DNA from: Vitis vinifera | Taxonomy: Eukaryota; Streptophyta; Magnoliopsida; Vitales; Vitaceae | Length of the DNA stretch: 64,000 nucleotides | Assembly (NCBI RefSeq): GCF_030704535.1 | Contig: NC_081817.1 | Location: forward strand, 2,557,001 to 2,621,000 | Direction of reading: 5' to 3' | Shown here: piece by piece, positions 36,047 through 47,300 of the stretch | Layout of the letters: every line of letters starts with the position of its first letter | Numbering within the stretch: the first letter of the stretch is position 1 | Position numbers and translations under genes: made by a program | Notes under the pieces: generated by a model | The model's database searches: none | The model's input: the letters and a program-made list of their open reading frames with translations, nothing else | Told to the model about the DNA's origin: nothing

Positions 36047-36797
36047 AATGTTTTTTATAATCGAATCGATCATTGAATCAAATAAATTATCGATTCACGG
36101 TTCATTGGTTGAACAATAGTCGAACCGATGATGTCATAAATATATTATTATATATTGTTAAATTTAAAAAAAATTTAATTTTTTTTAAAATATATATAAA
36201 TAATCAAAATATTTCATTTTTATCTTATACATAAGTGTAAATGTATTAATATTTAAAATTTTATTAAATGAAATATGTATAATGTTTAAATATGAATATA
36301 TTAAAAATAAAAGAAAATTTAATTATTTAATTTTAACTAATTTATAATTTTAAAAATATTATATTATTTTTATTTAATATTATAATTTTTTTAACAAATA
36401 ATATATTTCTTCTGTCTGCAAGTTGGATGCATGCAAGTGGTGTCTTAACTCATTTAATGAGTTTATTATTTAATTGGCTCTTGCGTCCTTCTAAAGATAA
36501 AATGGAAGACGTAGTTGGGCTTTAATGATAAAAATAAAGGAAATAGATTCAACAAGTGACTGAACTAAATCGGAAAAGTCACTGGTTGCCAATTGGATCG
36601 GCCCTTTTAATGATAAAAAGGAAGGAGGGCAACTACTAGGCTTTAATGATAAAAATGAGGAAGGCGGTTTAGGCTTGTTTGAATGAATAAAATGGGATGA
36701 CATTGAACAATTCTGTTCATAAAAAATCAACCCGTGACTGAACTGGATTGAAAATGTCATCAATTATCGAGCGGTCCGATCTAATTTTCAAAATCCT
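36047..36797. mobile_element. Second copy of the MULE-like MITE family
   Basis: The left end AATGTTTTTTATAATCGAAT resembles both ends of the element at 2126-3029. The interior follows the same order of AT-rich words, including AAATGTATTAATATTT and a run of TTAATTTTA segments. The right end near 36770-36797 (GAGCGGTCCGATCTAATTTT) is less clear, and I cannot identify a target-site duplication. Short open frames in it (36491-36763, - strand) are not convincing genes. Confidence 0.4.
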
Positions 36798-36828
36798 AAT
36801 GATAATACCATGTCTATAACATTCCAAG

Positions 36829-36933
36829 TTTTTTTTTTTTTTTTTTTTTTTTGGTCATTTGATTGGGGGCTATAGTGTGGGTTGTTTTGTATATATATAT
36901 ATATATATATATATATTTTTAATTTATTTTTAT

Positions 36934-36969
<36 letters not shown>
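36829..36969. repeat. Poly-T run and two AT microsatellites
   Basis: A T run of about 24 bases at 36829-36852 is followed by AT dinucleotide arrays at about 36890-36915 and 36937-36969, separated by an AT-rich spacer. Confidence 0.9.
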
Positions 36970-36973
<4 letters not shown>

Positions 36974-38172
36974 TATGCTCAATTTATCACTTCTTATAAT
37001 ATTTGCCTCTCACCACTTGGATCCCCTCACCTAAGGGTGGCAGTAATTAAGAAAAACATGGCAAAAATGGAACATAAAACAATTATATTTCGGATATTAA
37101 TTATTCGTTCTCATAATTGGTAAGAAATAAAGGTAATTAGGGTACTATTCTAGATGCCTTCCACCTTTTAATTTACTAAAGGCCGTGAGGGATTATTCTG
37201 TAATTATTAATTCTAGTATATTACTTTAAGTCACTCCATTAAACCCAAAGAAAAAAAATCTAAAAAATAATACATTTTCACTTAGGCTATGTACAGTTTA
37301 AAAAAAAAAGAAAAGGAAAATGTGATAATAAAATAAAATAAATAGATTTACGAAAAATAAAATATTTTTATATGTTACTTTAAAATTATTTTACTTATTT
37401 AAATTTTTATATATATATAAATTAAATAATGGTAAAATATACAAAATCAAGCAATTTTAATTATATTTAATTTTTTTCTCATAAAAATAAACATGAGAAA
37501 ATAATTTTTTTCTAATATTTTTTGTGACCAAATTCTATTTTGCTCTAATAACTATTTATTTTCAACTTTCAAGTGCAGTGGTACAATTATAAAGTTTAGT
37601 TAAAAAAAGTATATATAATTTAGAGTTTTTTTTTTTTCAAAGACAATTATAAAAATTGGCTTTGAAGATTATTATAGTTTTTCTTTCAATAGAAAAAAAA
37701 GAAAAAAAAAAAGTGCATCGGTATGACGAGAAGTTTTATAAGTTCTAATAGCTCATAAGAATTAAGTGGGTAAGATAACTAAATCTTTCGTATCATTAAC
37801 TCCTTGATTTTATAATTGGTAAGGGAAAAGGACAATTCCAAATTTACCCAACATTTAATAAACCTATGGACCAAAAATAGCAAATTTGTGTCATAGAAGA
37901 TATAAGATAACTAAGCTCATCAATAATTTTGAAAAAAATGGTAAAGGGAGTTGACACAACAATTAATTTCCATATAATTGAGCCAATTATTTTAATAATT
38001 TTGGGAAAATAATTGAATTTGATTTGTGGGTACCCATATTTGTTCCTACCCTTTTTATAACATTGAACCAACTTTTTGGTGATAGATAATCTTAAGGGAT
38101 ACCCCCAATTAATTGGTGCCATTAAGCCAGTAACGTATGTATCATAACGATTGCTGCACAACAACTCCCCCT
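36970..38172. other. AT-rich intergenic DNA
   Basis: No gene or clear repeat family. The composition becomes less extreme after about 38040, as the upstream region of the TDBD gene begins. Confidence 0.4.
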
Positions 38173-38531
38173 CACGTGACTTGAGTGTGAGAGTCACGTG
38201 GGCGGTGTGATAAACCGCATGACAGCCGTTGATATAGTTGACTTAGAAAGGGATTCTCGAGATGTGTGATGAAGGGGCTAATGGGTTTCAGCCACGTCAG
38301 GAGGTTACCCCTCCTTCTCATGGAGCGCAGCAGGAGAACACTCGCAGCAATTCTGATGTCTGTGGCCAATCAAGAGTTGCCACCTAGGACAACGAGCATA
38401 TGTGGAGGAGATGATTCAGTGTATTTCCAGCACATAGAAAGTGGACCATTTTGTGGCTGTGATGGGCTTTTTCAATTTGCATCATACCACTGAGGAAACC
38501 AAGGGTGCGGATCAATATTGGGATCCACGTG
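38173..38531 (+). promoter_or_regulatory. Three CACGTG G-boxes upstream of the TDBD-domain gene
   Basis: CACGTG occurs at 38173-38178, 38195-38200 (context CACGTGGG, ABRE-like) and 38526-38531. These are 600-970 bp upstream of the inferred start codon. G-boxes bind bHLH factors such as MYC2 and bZIP factors. Actual use is inference. Confidence 0.4.
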
Positions 38532-38599
38532 TATGGACAAAATAAAAGGTTTTAAATGGAAATAGTACCGATAAATATGGTATCATTCTGTCCAGATAC

Positions 38600-39138
38600 A
38601 AGTACTCTGTCCGTCTGTCCCAATCTAGTATTCACAGTGGTCATTTTCTGGAAAATTTTCAAGTTCTTTTCTCTTCATTCTCCGCCGGTGCTGCCTGAGA
38701 ACTCTACCGGCGGTGACTCGGGATGATCTCCGTCGGAGGTTCGTTCTCTGAAGTCTCTCAATTTCTGTGGTTTGGACTTCATTGAAATAAAATTCAATTT
38801 GATCAGTCACTTTCTAGCTCTCTGTCTCTTCTAGAGCACGTTTTCTTCTATCTAGACCCTTCAATGCATGCTGTAGATTATAGAAGCTCGGCTTGAATCG
38901 GTCTGTTTATAGATTTCACATGCTAGGTTTTGTTGTTGTTGTTGTTTGCAGTTTGGTTGAAAAGGTTTAAATTTTTTTGTTTTGCTTGGTTTAATGTTGA
39001 TTTTCGTCAGAGGCTTGAGCAGGAGCAACGGTGTCGTTTAGGTTGCACAGGCGTCGTGAGTGTCGGAGTTGGTGACTGGATTGAACGGAGACGAGTTCGG
39101 CTGTGAGTGAGCTGACTCACTGAGTTAAAGGCGCGAAA
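38600..39138 (+). other. Probable 5' leader of the TDBD-domain gene
   Basis: The sequence is CT/GC-richer than its surroundings (CTCCGCCGGTGCTGCC, TCTCCGTCGGAGG). It may itself be spliced, since acceptor-like TTTGCAG and TTTCGTCAG occur near 38946-39009. It leads directly into GCGCGAAAATG followed by GT. No longer frame is present. Confidence 0.4.
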
Positions 39139-39568
39139 ATGGTAGGATTTGAACTTGGTTGAGGCTTTTCTTTACATGGCGTTGAGAGTTTGGATTTTAA
39201 TGATTTATTGGCGTTTGAAATTGGAGGTTTTGGCTTGAGCAATTACGGTGTTGTATATTAGGAAGTTTGTGTTTATATGATTTCGTGCTCATTATAGCGA
39301 TGATGTTTATTTGGTGTTATTATATTTTGAAGAACTAGAGGTTTGTTATCTGAATTATTGGATATTCTGTCTCCATCTGTATCTGCTGAAAAGAATATCT
39401 TTATCCAGATATCCAAAAGGTGGTGATCCTTGTCCATATTTTTGGTACTACAATAAGTTCAATGCCTTGTGTTGCGTAATGCACCTATGCATTATAAGCT
39501 ACAGAGGCCACATGTTGGTTGCGTCTAGTTTTTTTTTTCTTTTTTCTTTTTGAGTCATTGCTGATATG

Positions 39569-39617
<49 letters not shown>

Positions 39618-42600
39618 TAATTTTTTGGATAGATAAAAAGAAATGTATTCAACGAAAAGAGAAAGCACCAAAAAACAGTACCCTCATAGTATACAGGGAG
39701 TATACAGAAGCAACCCAAAGGCACGAAACCCCTACTTAGAGCCTAGCCAATCCAAAAAACTAACAAGAGAAGAAGGGCTCAAAACTATAGACACCCTAAC
39801 CCAAGACCAAAGATTACATACAAAAGAAATACCTATATGTTTATTGATGTATATCCTGATTACATAGAATTTCATAGGTCGATGTGAGGGTTATGTTATC
39901 ATGTGGCTGTGCTTGATTGGGTCTAGGAATAAAATGTTAATGCTGTTAGAGGCTGGTAGGTAATTTGGATGAAGAAATAGTAGGGAAACCTGAAGAGAGG
40001 GTGCCCCATTTTCTGGGAATCATATTCTTTCAATAAAGAAAAGAAGGCACACTTATATGAGCATTTTATGCCCATTTAAATCTTCTTTTGTTATTAAATA
40101 AGGAAATGGATTAGGACAGTTTCTCAATAGTTATTAAAGATTTAAATCTATTGCAATGTGCTATAAAGGAAATGTATGATTTTCCTACCCAAAAAAAAAA
40201 AAAAAAAAGAGAGAGAGAAGGAAACATATGATTTATTGAATTAAGGGAAGAGAATCAACCAAACAGTTGTACTCTTCCTGAAGGTTGAACATGCTTTTTG
40301 GAGGAGCACAATAGAAGGATTTTTGACATGGAGTATTCCATGATCCAGAAGCTAAAGCCTAAAGGAGTTTCTGGTCAAGTCCTAATTCCTCTGGCTGCAA
40401 CCTTTGTGACTGCTCAGAGCCTCATTTCTGCGGAGTTAATTGATGGATTCTGCTGTGCTGGTTAGTTTCATGCTCACGGTGTTCTATTTGCCCTTTTTTG
40501 TTGTGCTTCCTTTGCTTTTTCCATTTCTTGTGCGTCTTTTCCTTTTCCCTTTGTTGAGTTTTCTTTTACCATTTTTAGGGTTTCCTCTGTATACTCCATG
40601 TGTTCTTTTCTCAGATATCTCTACATTAAATTAAATTCTATAAATTCAATCTTCCATATTCATGAGACTTGTGTTTTCTGTGTCAAATCTTGTTACACTA
40701 CAATCAAAGCTGCTAATTGTCAACATTCCACCTTGACACTTGTTGGAATAATGTTTGCTCTAATTGCAAAGTGTAAATACAACTTTTTTTCTCCACCTCA
40801 TTCAACTTGCTTGATTCAATAATATATGCACATTTATTTTGGATTCAATGAGGCACTCTCCATGTGATAGGTCCTTGCAAAAAAACAATTGCTTTCACTC
40901 ATAACTAAAATCCTTGTGACATTCTATTATTTCTCTCAAGTGGTTGAACTTGACTTGTGGGTGGGTGGGTGAGGGGAATTAAGGCTCCATTACCACTTCT
41001 TGCATTGGTGCAGCTGAATCAACATGGCAAATAAATGTGCAGGTAAACACATACAAGAGGGAAGATAATGATGAACATCAAGATCTAAGTGGTTCAACAG
41101 GACCTTAGTTATCTTGCATGTATGGGATGGGTCAATCTATTATAATCATTGAGAAATTAGAAAGGATAGAGAATATGGATGTGAAAACCTAACATGAGAA
41201 ACAAATTGGGGTAATCTTATCCTGAAATGAGGTCACATCCCTACCTATTCCAGGCGTTTCCTCATCTCTTTACCAAGTATGAACTTTTCTTGGAAATCAA
41301 AAGCCTTTGCATTGCTAGTGGTTCATTAGAAAATGAATACCAAAAATTGAGCTTCAACTTAGAAAGCTATACAAAGCCATTAGTCTTGACACATTGGAAG
41401 TTTAAGAATCAACTGTTCATCCATTGTTTTGTATTAGTCCTTTTTGGCAGGTTTTTAGCAGGTGATCCTGAAAGAGATTCCAAAACATGTTGGTGATTTC
41501 ATTTTAGGGATTCAACAAGGGTGATAAGAGCAAAGTCCTTTGGCATTGCACATTGCTAGCCACATTTAACTTATTTGGATAGAGAGGAATGCCAGGATTT
41601 TCAACAATTCCCAAAGACCTTTGATTGGGTAGCAAGATAAGATTTTTTTAAACATAGGTTGAACATCCAAATGGTTTGTTGAGGAAAAATATTTAGAGTG
41701 GCATTCACCTCAATGGGTTTAATAAAGTTGAATTTTGAAGGGTTTCTTTGAGTAACCCATGATAGTTAGGAATTGGAGATGTGACTAAAGATCATTATAC
41801 TATATTTTTGGAAGCTTTTTCCAAACATGTAGGAGAAGGAAGCTGATATCTTGGCTTTGTTGGAGGTTTTGGAAGATGCAACTAGCTAGGACTTTGAGTC
41901 TCTCCAACCTCCTTGAGAAGGAGATTTAACGATTGTCATTTTGTGGTTATCTAAAAAGAGAGAGGTTCATTGAAATATGGTACGTGGATTTTCCAGATTA
42001 TTAATACCAAGAGTGATGTGGATTGGTCTTTATCTTTGGCTCAACAAATTCTATTGCAAATCACTTAGCCAAGCAAAGACTCAATCAACTGGTGTCTTTT
42101 CGTGGAGAAATTTTTCTCGTCCAAGTTGTGGAGAGCTTCTGCATATTTTGCCTTATTTGTAATCTGTACAAATTGTTTTGATTTCTCATTATAGTTTATC
42201 TTATTGTTTTTCTATTTTCATAAGATTTTGGGAGGTTTGGAAGGATTTCTTGTCTTTAAATGTACTTTTCAATTTACTTCAACTAAGTTTGTTCTTTCTA
42301 ATAAAAAAATGATTTGTTTTTTTCCTTCTTTGGGTCTCTATGACCAAGGAATTTGCAAAGATTCTTTTAGCTTGATCACTTTAGAGTGGGCCCTTTTTGC
42401 TTGAGGTTAGGGTTAAATTTGATTGATCTTTTTTCTTTTTTTTTTCCATTTTGATGAATGTGTCACCATTTTTTTAAAGCCTTTTTTGTATTCTTTAATA
42501 TTTTTTTATCTTATATTAAAAGGAGAAGATGTGCTCAAAGCACATGTGAGAACATCAAAAGCTAATGCAATGAATTAGAAAGAACAAAGAAAACTAGTTA

Positions 42601-44156
42601 AGTGTAAAGTGTGTCGAAGATTTAGAGAAGTTAAAAGTAGATGAACCTTGTGACTAATAAATGAACAGTAAGAGGGTACCAAACTACAATTTGATTCTAT
42701 TGAACATCTCAATTTATTTTTAAAATATATGACACATATTTCTTGCGAATGGACTATCACTTCAAAAGGAGAGAAGTTACATAGAATTCATCAAGGGGAT
42801 AATGTGCTAAGCAAAAGTGTTGGAGATTTGTTAAAGTTAGCTGAATGAATGATGAAATGTCTATATTGTAAATTGACTAGGTTGCTTACAGGATTGAAAT
42901 TATTTGGGATGCTCCAAACGTACATATGACCTTGGCCAATCTTTCGAGAAAGAAATAAAATGAAGTAACAAATGGTTCATGGCTTTGAAGGATTCAATAG
43001 GAATGTCTAGTTTCTTGAAACCAAGTGATATGCTATTAACTTCTTAGTAAGTATTATTACTCACACAAAAATATCTTCTTTAATGGAGTATTTGAAGTCT
43101 ACGTAATTTTTTTTAAAGAAGAACCATTATTCTTCCTAATAAGAGACAATAAGATGGGGATTGCCCTTTGGAGACAATGTGGGAGAAAATGTTAACTATG
43201 CATCAACTTATGAGATGGTTAGAATTTGGTTAATTGGTGTTTCCCATACAAGCAAAAGAAGAAGATGCTTGACCATGTTTTAATTTATTGCTCTTGAATC
43301 TCTAGCTTATGATTTTGGTGTTCTCTCTTTTGGGGTGTCTTGGGTATTTCCTCAATTAGTAGAGATATTTTGCTAATTTGGAACAATAATTTCAAGAGAA
43401 ATAATTTCAAGATGGTTTGAAAACTGACTCAATTATTTTTATATTAGATAGTTTGGAAAAGAAGAAATAAAAAAACTTTTGGAGGCTTAAAGGAGTAGCA
43501 TTAGTATAAAGGATGGATTCTTAATTCTTTTTATATGCGGTCTGAAGGTTCTTTATGGGATACCAACATCTTGTTTTAGATTTTGTTAATAACTTGGGAT
43601 CATTTTAAATTTGTTGTTTTCATGTTCTTTCTTCTTATTGTTAACCTTTGTGTGCATTGTATACCCTTTATGTACAAGGATTGTGCTCCATTTTTGTTCG
43701 AGGCATATCTATTTTACCTATTTAATCATGAATCCTTCAATATATATATTACAATTCCATTGAATTGAGTATGATTGTATGTGTGATATAACATTTACTA
43801 CACCAAGAATAGCAATGAACCTTGTTATTGCAATTGCTTAGGATACCCTTTTTTGGCTTGTAGGATTTACTTCTTAGTTCAAGATGCCTTTTACTAACTA
43901 GAATAAAAGAATTACTAGATTTGTTTTGCCTAAAATAAGAATAGGCTAGAGTTATGAACTTATAATCTATAACCTGATAATTGAGTCGATTTTGTGATTT
44001 TAAGTTCATTCTATAATGAATCAAACAGGAATAGTTGTATACATTCACATTATGAAAAGGAGTCCCTTGAGGTATCTAAATAGATATTATGTTTACGTAT
44101 AAATCCCTACATTGTTACATTCTATTTAGGATTAGGAATAGGCATGACCGGACTTT

Positions 44157-44193
<37 letters not shown>

Positions 44194-44308
44194 TATATAT
44201 TGTCTCTATGTTCTTTCTCCTCATTGTTGGCCTTTGCGTGCCTTGTATACCCTCTGTGTATATGAAATGTGCCCCATTTTTGCTACCCATTCATCCATAA
44301 ATCCATCA

Positions 44309-44339
<31 letters not shown>

Positions 44340-47300
44340 AGTGTGAGTGTGTGTAGGTATGCATGCATGCTTGTCTTTAACAAAAAATGCTAGACCAAAT
44401 GATGCACTTAACTAAGTATTTTGTCTAAGGTTTTGGTAAACGATCATAAACTTATTTATATGATGTTCAGTTATGTTGTTTTTAGGTAAGTGTATCCAAC
44501 ACATGGCTTATTGGAAAGCATTTATTTAGTTTAAAAGATTTCAACCCTGTTTTTCTAATATGGTGAGATACTTATAAAATTTAACTTTGTTATATTGTGG
44601 ATCAAGTATTGACATGGAATTGGGATTTACATCTGACAATTTCATCTACTTTCATTTGCATTGAATTGAATGCTCCCTTCGGCCAACTTGAGTCTCTCCA
44701 CCAAATTGCTTCATTGAACAAAAGTTTAGGTATTAGACACTGAAGGCAATATAATCACTAGACATTGCCCTTTTAGGTTTTCATTTATCAAGGTCATGTG
44801 GCACCCATTGAAAGAATTTAATGAGATGATTTGGTGCCAGCATTCTTTTGTTATGAAGTTTGGACTTAATATGGTTAACCAACAACCCATTCATTGTAAA
44901 GAAACACCCAAATAATGAAAAATTATTGCATACTTTAGGCGATAATTGATAGATATATAACAGGTGTTGTTATTTTAAACTACAAATGTTTTAAGCCCAA
45001 CAAAAATTCTGATATCCACTTGTTGCATTTGGGTGTTGTCAGATTGATGTGTTAACTGAAATCCAACAATGCAATAAGAGAATAAACACACTGACAAGAG
45101 AAGACCATGTATATCATCCAGCCCACCTTTATTCATTTTTATAGGCTATAAATAATAATGATGTAAATAAAAGCGCTGATAAAAAAGAGACAAACTCAGT
45201 ACACAGGAAGTACATGTGTGAAACAAAAAGAAACAGCCTACAGCCATACCCTAATCCAGTACATAGAGCACAGCCATTTTGGACCTTGCAAATGTCATCC
45301 CAGGGTCTCTACCAAAATTTTTTTCAGTGATTCTTTTTCTGAAATTTATGTGGAGTTGGGCTATGATGCTCAAAGAACATAGATAGATGTATTTGTTGGT
45401 CAGAAGCAACTCAGCTTGGAATTCAAGGGGTTTTATTAAATCTAAGTTCCAATAGGCATTCAGGTGCACATCTTCATCTTTTTGGAAATTAATATATTTC
45501 TTGGGGTGGAATGGCACAAATTGTATTGTTTATCTTCCTTTTCTATATATCTCTGGGTGAATCTGTGAAATGCTTATTAGCTTTTCACAGATATGCATGG
45601 TGTTTTGTGTCTTTTTACTGTCTATAGTATGCTTTCTTCTTGTGCTGATATACATTACACCTATCTATATTTATTTATTTATTAATATAGTAGGTTTCCT
45701 TTATCTTTTTATGGAGATGTTAATCATTTCGAGGACAGATTTTGGCATGAAAAGATTGTCTTTTTCTGTTCTAAAGATACTCTTCTGAGTAACTGTTTTT
45801 ATGGACAGGCTTTCCACAAGAATAGCATTTGGGCAAGAAATGCTGGGTGTCTAACTGATGGAGAGAAAGTTTATGATGATTCCTCCGGAAATGAACAGAA
45901 GCGTGGTCAACAATGGCTTATGGATGCAACAGAGCCAGAACTGTTCTGCAACAAGAAGCAAGCAGTAGAAGCTGTTAACAGCTGGAATATTTCAGGAATT
46001 TCAAATATGAATGATTCTCCATGTGGAAACATTTCAAGTTTTGCATCTGTTTCAGGGCCATTCTTGGACCGCCTATTTGGAACTGACCTTAAAATAATTC
46101 ATCCTCTTAGCAGGAACATTCCATCTGCTAGTACTGGGAATATGGATATGGGAAGAAAGGGATTTGAGTTTCCATTCAGAAGTGATTCCTCGTTTGGTTT
46201 ATCTATGTCTCATGCTATAGCAGATCCATCTTTCAACTACAGTGGAATCAGAAAAGTTAAAGTGAATGAAGTGAGGGACTCTGACAATGGCATGCCTGTA
46301 GGAATGGGGCACTTCTATAATAGGGGAGGTTACAATATGATTTCAGCTGGCTCAGCCTATAATAAGAGTGATTACAGCAACATTTCACTGGGCCCAGTTT
46401 ATAATAATGGTAATCAGAATACTATTTCAATGGGTGCTTACTTTAATAAGGCAACTTCCAATTTTGGCTCAAGAAGTCATACCTTCAACCAGGAAACTGG
46501 CAATTCCATATCAATGGGTCATACCTATCACAAAGTGGATAGGAGTGTGTTGTCCATGGGTCATTTCTATGACAATGGGAATGGAAATTTTTTATCAAAG
46601 GTTCAGCAGCATGGAAAGGAAGATGGCAGTATCATGTCAATGAGTCCTGCTTATAACAAGGGGCACGAGAAATTTATTTCAATGGGCCCTTCCTACAGTG
46701 AAGCAAATGGTAATTTCGGTACAATGGGTATGGTCTATAGTAAGCACAATGATGATATCATGTCCATGGGTCCAACCAATGATAGGGTGGAGACCGGTAA
46801 TGTGTCATTGTGTCTCACGACTCTCACCTATGACAACGAAGATTCTAGCATTTTATCTATGGGCCACAACTACAATAAGGGCCAGAACAATACTGTCTCA
46901 TTTGGAGGCTTTCATGAAGAACCTGAGACAAATTCTTCTGGCAGGATCATTGGCAGCTATGATTTGTTGATGAGTCGGTCATCAGCACAAGCTCCAGAAG
47001 CAGTTTGCCAGAAAGATGCTCAAGCTTCAGAAATACTTTGTCAGCAAGATGCACGAGCCTCAGGAGTACTCGGCCAGAAAGATACTCAAGCTTCAGAAAT
47101 ACTTGGCCAGAAAGATGCTCAAACTTCACAAGTACTTACCCAGAAAGATGCTCAATTGTCAGAAATACCTGGCCAGCAAGAAGTACAAACTTCAGAACAA
47201 GTACTTAGCCAAAAATATTTGGCTCAATCGAATGCTGATCCAGCTGCTAGTTGCACACCAAAAGCTACTTCTAAAACCGATACTGTCTCAAAAAATAAAC

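Larger units (their letters stand above)
39142..45808 (+). other. First intron of the TDBD-domain gene (6.7 kb), rich in LINE debris
   Basis: The donor is ATG-GTAGGA at 39142 and the acceptor is ATGGACAG ending at 45808. It contains an antisense LINE tail, at least two sense LINE remnants and a second LINE tail, together with AT and GT microsatellites. A possible further LINE tail lies at 40440-40620. The remaining sequence (40620-41490, 42180-43140, 44360-45800) shows no gene. The last ~250 bp before the acceptor are T-rich, as expected for an intron end. Confidence 0.6.

Noticed and set aside
36788-36982. Ile/Tyr-rich 64-codon frame on the - strand
   Set aside because: It is a translation of the AT microsatellite.
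40440-40620. Possible extra LINE tail on the + strand
   Set aside because: It has only a loose resemblance (TTTCCTCTGTATACTCC), too weak to list as an element of its own.
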